From: JBEKSX01 sp049516635 | GTDB lineage: Bacteria; Bacteroidota; Ignavibacteria; Tepidaquicellales; OLB5 | DNA: 16,862 nt | Direction of reading: 5' to 3' | NCBI GenBank assembly: GCA_049516635.1 | Contig: JBEKSX010000065.1 | Location: 1-16,862 of the forward strand | Shown here: positions 14,492 through 16,862 of the stretch, one piece after another | Numbering within the stretch: position 1 is the first letter of the stretch | Layout: every line of letters starts with the position of its first letter | Notes under the pieces: model-generated | Databases searched by the model: none | What the model was told of the DNA's origin: nothing | Seen by the model: the letters and a program-made list of their open reading frames with translations, nothing else | Translations under genes and position numbers: made by a program

Positions 14492-15685
14492 TTAATTGAT
14501 ATTTATTAATTTATTTTTAAAAAACTCGGGCTGCAGAGCTTTTCTGACAGCCATATAAACTTCATCAACAGTAATATGCAGCATACATGTAGGATGAGTG
14601 CAGCCATAATCGTGCCCAAGATACAGGCACGGACTGCAAAACTTATCACTTTGAACAACAATGGCATTCCTGTGGTACGCCCCCCATTTTTGGGGATTTG
14701 TAGGTCCGTGTAGACCGATAGTTTTTGTTCCCACACACGTTGTTATGTGTAGTATACCCGTATTACTGCAGACCATCAACAACGATCTTTCAACGAGGGC
14801 AGCTGTCTGGTTGAGGGTATATTGACCTGAAGTATTGATTGCAAAATCTTTTATCCCTTCATATAAAGTATTGCAAATATGTCCCTCTAGTTTTGTACCC
14901 GTTATGAGTATCAATATATTATTATCGAACTCATGAAGTCGTTTACCGAGCTGGATATAATTTTCTACATCCCATTCTCTAGGTTTCCCGTTCTCACCGC
15001 AGCCCGGGTGTAAGCATATCACTGTTCTATCCTTGAGCTTATTTTCTTTCCAAAAATTATCTCTGAATTTTCTATCTTCTTTCGTAAGGAAAAACTCCAG
15101 TTGTAATTCATCAAAGCTCAGTTTGGATCCCGCCGGAATTATACCCAGCGGTATCATAAGGTCAGTAAAATTTTCAAGTTCATGTTTTGTTCTGCTGTGT
15201 TCCACAACGGAATCATTTACGATGTGCTTCCATTGACCTTTTGTCTTGAAACCGATAGAATAATCTTTTCTTGCAAAAAGAGTGATTAAGGAGTTGATCC
15301 TTTCCCATTGTCCAGCATCTATCAATACTTCATATTTTGTTTTTCTCAGTTCACGAATGAACCTAATAAATTTAAACGGGTTTTTGAGAAAATCGTATAC
15401 CTCGCAGTTGATTATCTTATCAACATAAGGGATTTCTTCAATAATGGATCTATTAATTTCGGAACACATGAACGTTATTAATGCATCGGGAAATGACTGT
15501 TTTATTTTTCTTAGTGTAGGAATCAATAGTATTGCATCGCCGATTGCAGCCAGCTTGATAAATAAAATGTTCTGTATATTTTCTATCGGAAGACGCCTCT
15601 TTTTCCGGGTAAGGAGGGCAAACAGAATAAGGACAGGAATGCCTAAATACTTGTCAAAAAATCTAAATATTTTCTTTCTTCTCAT
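14492..15685 (-). CDS. glycosyltransferase family 9 (heptosyltransferase-like)
   Basis: GT9 enzymes transfer ADP-heptose or related sugars onto lipopolysaccharide core at the inner face of the inner membrane. The 397 residues show the GT-B layout: an N-terminal domain with ILFIKLAAIGDAILLIPTL (40-58), the first nucleotide-sugar motif HPGCG (226-230), SNTGILHI (307-314) and GLHGPTNPQKWG (324-335). A hydrophobic stretch at 13-26 may dock the protein to the membrane. Four cysteines (350, 353, 362, 367) cluster near the C-terminus, a CxPC...C...C arrangement seen in many GT9 proteins and possibly metal-binding. The acceptor and sugar are not determinable. It is the first gene of a unit with pfkA. 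A near-match -7 element (CATATTTG on the minus strand, 15699-15706) lies just upstream. Confidence 0.85.
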   Translation of the reverse strand: MRRKKIFRFFDKYLGIPVLILFALLTRKKRRLPIENIQNILFIKLAAIGDAILLIPTLRKIKQSFPDALITFMCSEINRSIIEEIPYVDKIINCEVYDFLKNPFKFIRFIRELRKTKYEVLIDAGQWERINSLITLFARKDYSIGFKTKGQWKHIVNDSVVEHSRTKHELENFTDLMIPLGIIPAGSKLSFDELQLEFFLTKEDRKFRDNFWKENKLKDRTVICLHPGCGENGKPREWDVENYIQLGKRLHEFDNNILILITGTKLEGHICNTLYEGIKDFAINTSGQYTLNQTAALVERSLLMVCSNTGILHITTCVGTKTIGLHGPTNPQKWGAYHRNAIVVQSDKFCSPCLYLGHDYGCTHPTCMLHITVDEVYMAVRKALQPEFFKNKLININ

Positions 15686-16074
15686 CCGGATACTATAACA
15701 AATATGTGATTATATAAGGTCGTATAATTAAAATAAAAAAATGCATAAATTAATGATAAATGCTGCGGTTATAAATGGATGTAAAATGCATAAAACCAGG
15801 AACCGTAACAAATACCGCAGATTTTTTAATTCCCCTGCGGAAAACGCTGGTACTAACTTCAAAAGCTGAATAAATCTTATAATTAAAAAAAGGAAAATGA
15901 AAAGGATTAGGTAAGATGAACTGAATCCATCCCATTTCAAGCTGTACAAATTATTATAATACATAAAAATCAGAATTAATAATATAACGAGTGATTTAGA
16001 TAATTATAAGAGAAATATGCAGGGACAATTAGAAAAACTCAAAATTAAAATTTAAATAATTTATTATAATCACC
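15686..16074. other. AT-rich intergenic region with CTGCGG dyads
   Basis: This 389-base region separates the divergent GT9-pfkA unit and the LOG gene. It contains one doubtful small frame (15728-15964). CTGCGG occurs at 15764-15769 within a seven-base CTGCGGT (15763-15769), again inverted as ACCGCAG (15814-15820), and again forward (15835-15840); these GC-rich words stand out in the AT background and could form alternative stems. TATAAT at 16065-16070, five bases before the LOG start codon, may be a -10 box, but no -35 box accompanies it. Confidence 0.4.
15728..15964 (-). CDS. doubtful small hydrophobic protein (78 aa)
   Basis: A 78-residue frame with ATG at 15964 ends 42 bases before the GT9 start codon on the same strand. 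It would encode one long membrane helix (about 19-37) and a second hydrophobic segment at the C-terminus (about 55-78). I recognise no family. AT-rich noncoding DNA readily yields hydrophobic frames like this, no ribosome site is visible, and an alternative 61-codon frame overlaps it. It may be a real small membrane protein, a gene remnant, or noncoding. Confidence 0.22.
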   Translation of the reverse strand: MYYNNLYSLKWDGFSSSYLILFIFLFLIIRFIQLLKLVPAFSAGELKNLRYLLRFLVLCILHPFITAAFIINLCIFLF

Positions 16075-16617
16075 ATGTCACAAACAGATGAACGAATAAT
16101 AACACATTTCGGTTCAGGGTTTACCGGACCTAAAGATAAACTCTACCGTCAATGTACTGAGATTGGAGAACTTATTTCAAAGAACGGATACACTGTTTGC
16201 TCCGGCGGATACGGCGGAACAATGGAAGCGGTTTCAAAAGGTGCAAAGAAAAATGACGGAAAAACACTAGGTGTAACGGTAGCAACCTGGGATAGACAGC
16301 CAAACATCTACATCGATGAGAATATTCAAATGTCAAACCACATGGAACGCATCATGGAACTGATAGCAATTGGAGATGCTTATGTCATTTTTCCCGGGGG
16401 TACCGGAACGATTGTAGAGATCTCTACTACCCTTGAAATAATGCATAAAAAAGCAATGAAAGAGAAAAAATTGATATTTTTCACTTCATTTTGGAAAAAT
16501 GTGATTGAAACGCTAAAATTAGATTCAAAATCTCTTAAAGAGCTCATTAAAAGAAATGTAAAATTTGTCAACACACCGCAGAGTGTGATAAAAGAGCTAA
16601 AAAATCTGAATCTTTGA
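16075..16617 (+). CDS. LOG family protein (lysine decarboxylase-like fold)
   Basis: LOG-type proteins have a Rossmann fold and many are phosphoribohydrolases that release a free base from nucleoside 5'-monophosphates; many bacterial members were long misnamed lysine decarboxylases. The 180 residues include SGGYGGTMEAVSKGA (43-57), the MERIMELI segment (90-97) carrying the Arg-Glu positions near the active site, and the signature PGGTGTIVE (107-115). The length suits the shorter LOG group. The substrate cannot be assigned. The gene stands alone, transcribed away from GT9. No ribosome site is visible before the ATG; a TATAAT five bases upstream would imply a leaderless message. A weak GAAGTA/TACTTC dyad (16616-16636) spans the stop codon. 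Confidence 0.85.
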   Translation: MSQTDERIITHFGSGFTGPKDKLYRQCTEIGELISKNGYTVCSGGYGGTMEAVSKGAKKNDGKTLGVTVATWDRQPNIYIDENIQMSNHMERIMELIAIGDAYVIFPGGTGTIVEISTTLEIMHKKAMKEKKLIFFTSFWKNVIETLKLDSKSLKELIKRNVKFVNTPQSVIKELKNLNL

Positions 16618-16862
16618 AGTAAATAATAAATACTTCTATTGCTTAGAAATTACTTTAAGAATTAAGTATAATATATAAATATTAAATAAGTTATATAAAA
16701 GGCTTATAATAAAATCTAGTATATCTCTCAATATTCTTTATACTACCTATTTTACCTCTACCCCTACCCATTACTTAAGTAATCACAAGTAATAAGGAAA
16801 CTCAGAATCGCCATTTTTTGTGTATGTAAGTAATGATAACTTAGTAATAAAAGTGCCACGCT
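16618..16862. other. AT-rich tail with AGTAAT repeats and a C-rich tract
   Basis: No gene is visible up to the window edge. The perfect 14-base palindrome ATTACTTAAGTAAT lies at 16770-16783, and AGTAAT recurs at 16778, 16788, 16829 and 16843, with ATTACT also at 16649. A pyrimidine-only run at 16755-16769 (part of a wider tract from 16741) holds CTACCCCTACCC. These may be protein-binding sites upstream of a gene beyond the window, but nothing proves it. Confidence 0.35.

Noticed and set aside
1..16862. Mobile element, phage, CRISPR or defence system
   Set aside because: No transposase, integrase, terminal repeats, att-like duplications, spacer arrays or defence-type domains were seen on either strand.

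Overview
The window looks like AT-rich bacterial chromosome from the Bacteroidota/FCB side of the tree, plausibly an Ignavibacteria-like lineage. The direct evidence is the promoter signature TTTG-N20-TAnnTTTG, complete upstream of a TPR gene (13289-13320) and nearly complete upstream of nuoK (7531-7562), together with weak Shine-Dalgarno use and several TTG starts. The lineage call is an inference. No rRNA, tRNA, CRISPR array, transposase or phage gene was recognised.

Layout. 1-666: tail of an unidentified gene, a strong hairpin, and ssb. This stretch is visibly richer in GC than what follows. 709-2745 (-): a membrane glycosyltransferase with a C-terminal TPR region. 2812-7252 (-): a tight four-gene operon, read from right to left as a COG2403-type P-loop GTPase ('cyclic 2,3-diphosphoglycerate synthetase-like'), carbamate kinase, ornithine carbamoyltransferase and aspartate carbamoyltransferase, closed by an intrinsic terminator. 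7568-9762 (+): nuoK and nuoL alone, without nuoJ, nuoM or nuoN beside them. 9834-10577 (+): an RlmB/TrmH-type rRNA methyltransferase, meeting head-on an NtrC-family response regulator (10580-11950, -) that overlaps cvpA. 12566-13261 (-): a membrane-anchored TPR protein. 13447-15685 (-): a GT9 glycosyltransferase followed by a phosphofructokinase with pyrophosphate-type residues. 16075-16617 (+): a LOG-family protein, then an AT-rich tail.

How the genes work together. The carbamoyl-phosphate operon is the most coherent unit: one enzyme that makes or uses carbamoyl phosphate, two enzymes that consume it (arginine branch and pyrimidine branch), and a GTPase of unknown bacterial function. This suggests a shared carbamoyl-phosphate pool or channelled complex. 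There is no arginine deiminase in the window. The other genes are housekeeping units (DNA binding, respiration, rRNA modification, glycolysis, surface sugars) with individual oddities: the regulator lacks the GAFTGA motif, the phosphofructokinase carries the Asp/Lys pair of the PPi-dependent type, and nuoK may be transcribed without a leader.
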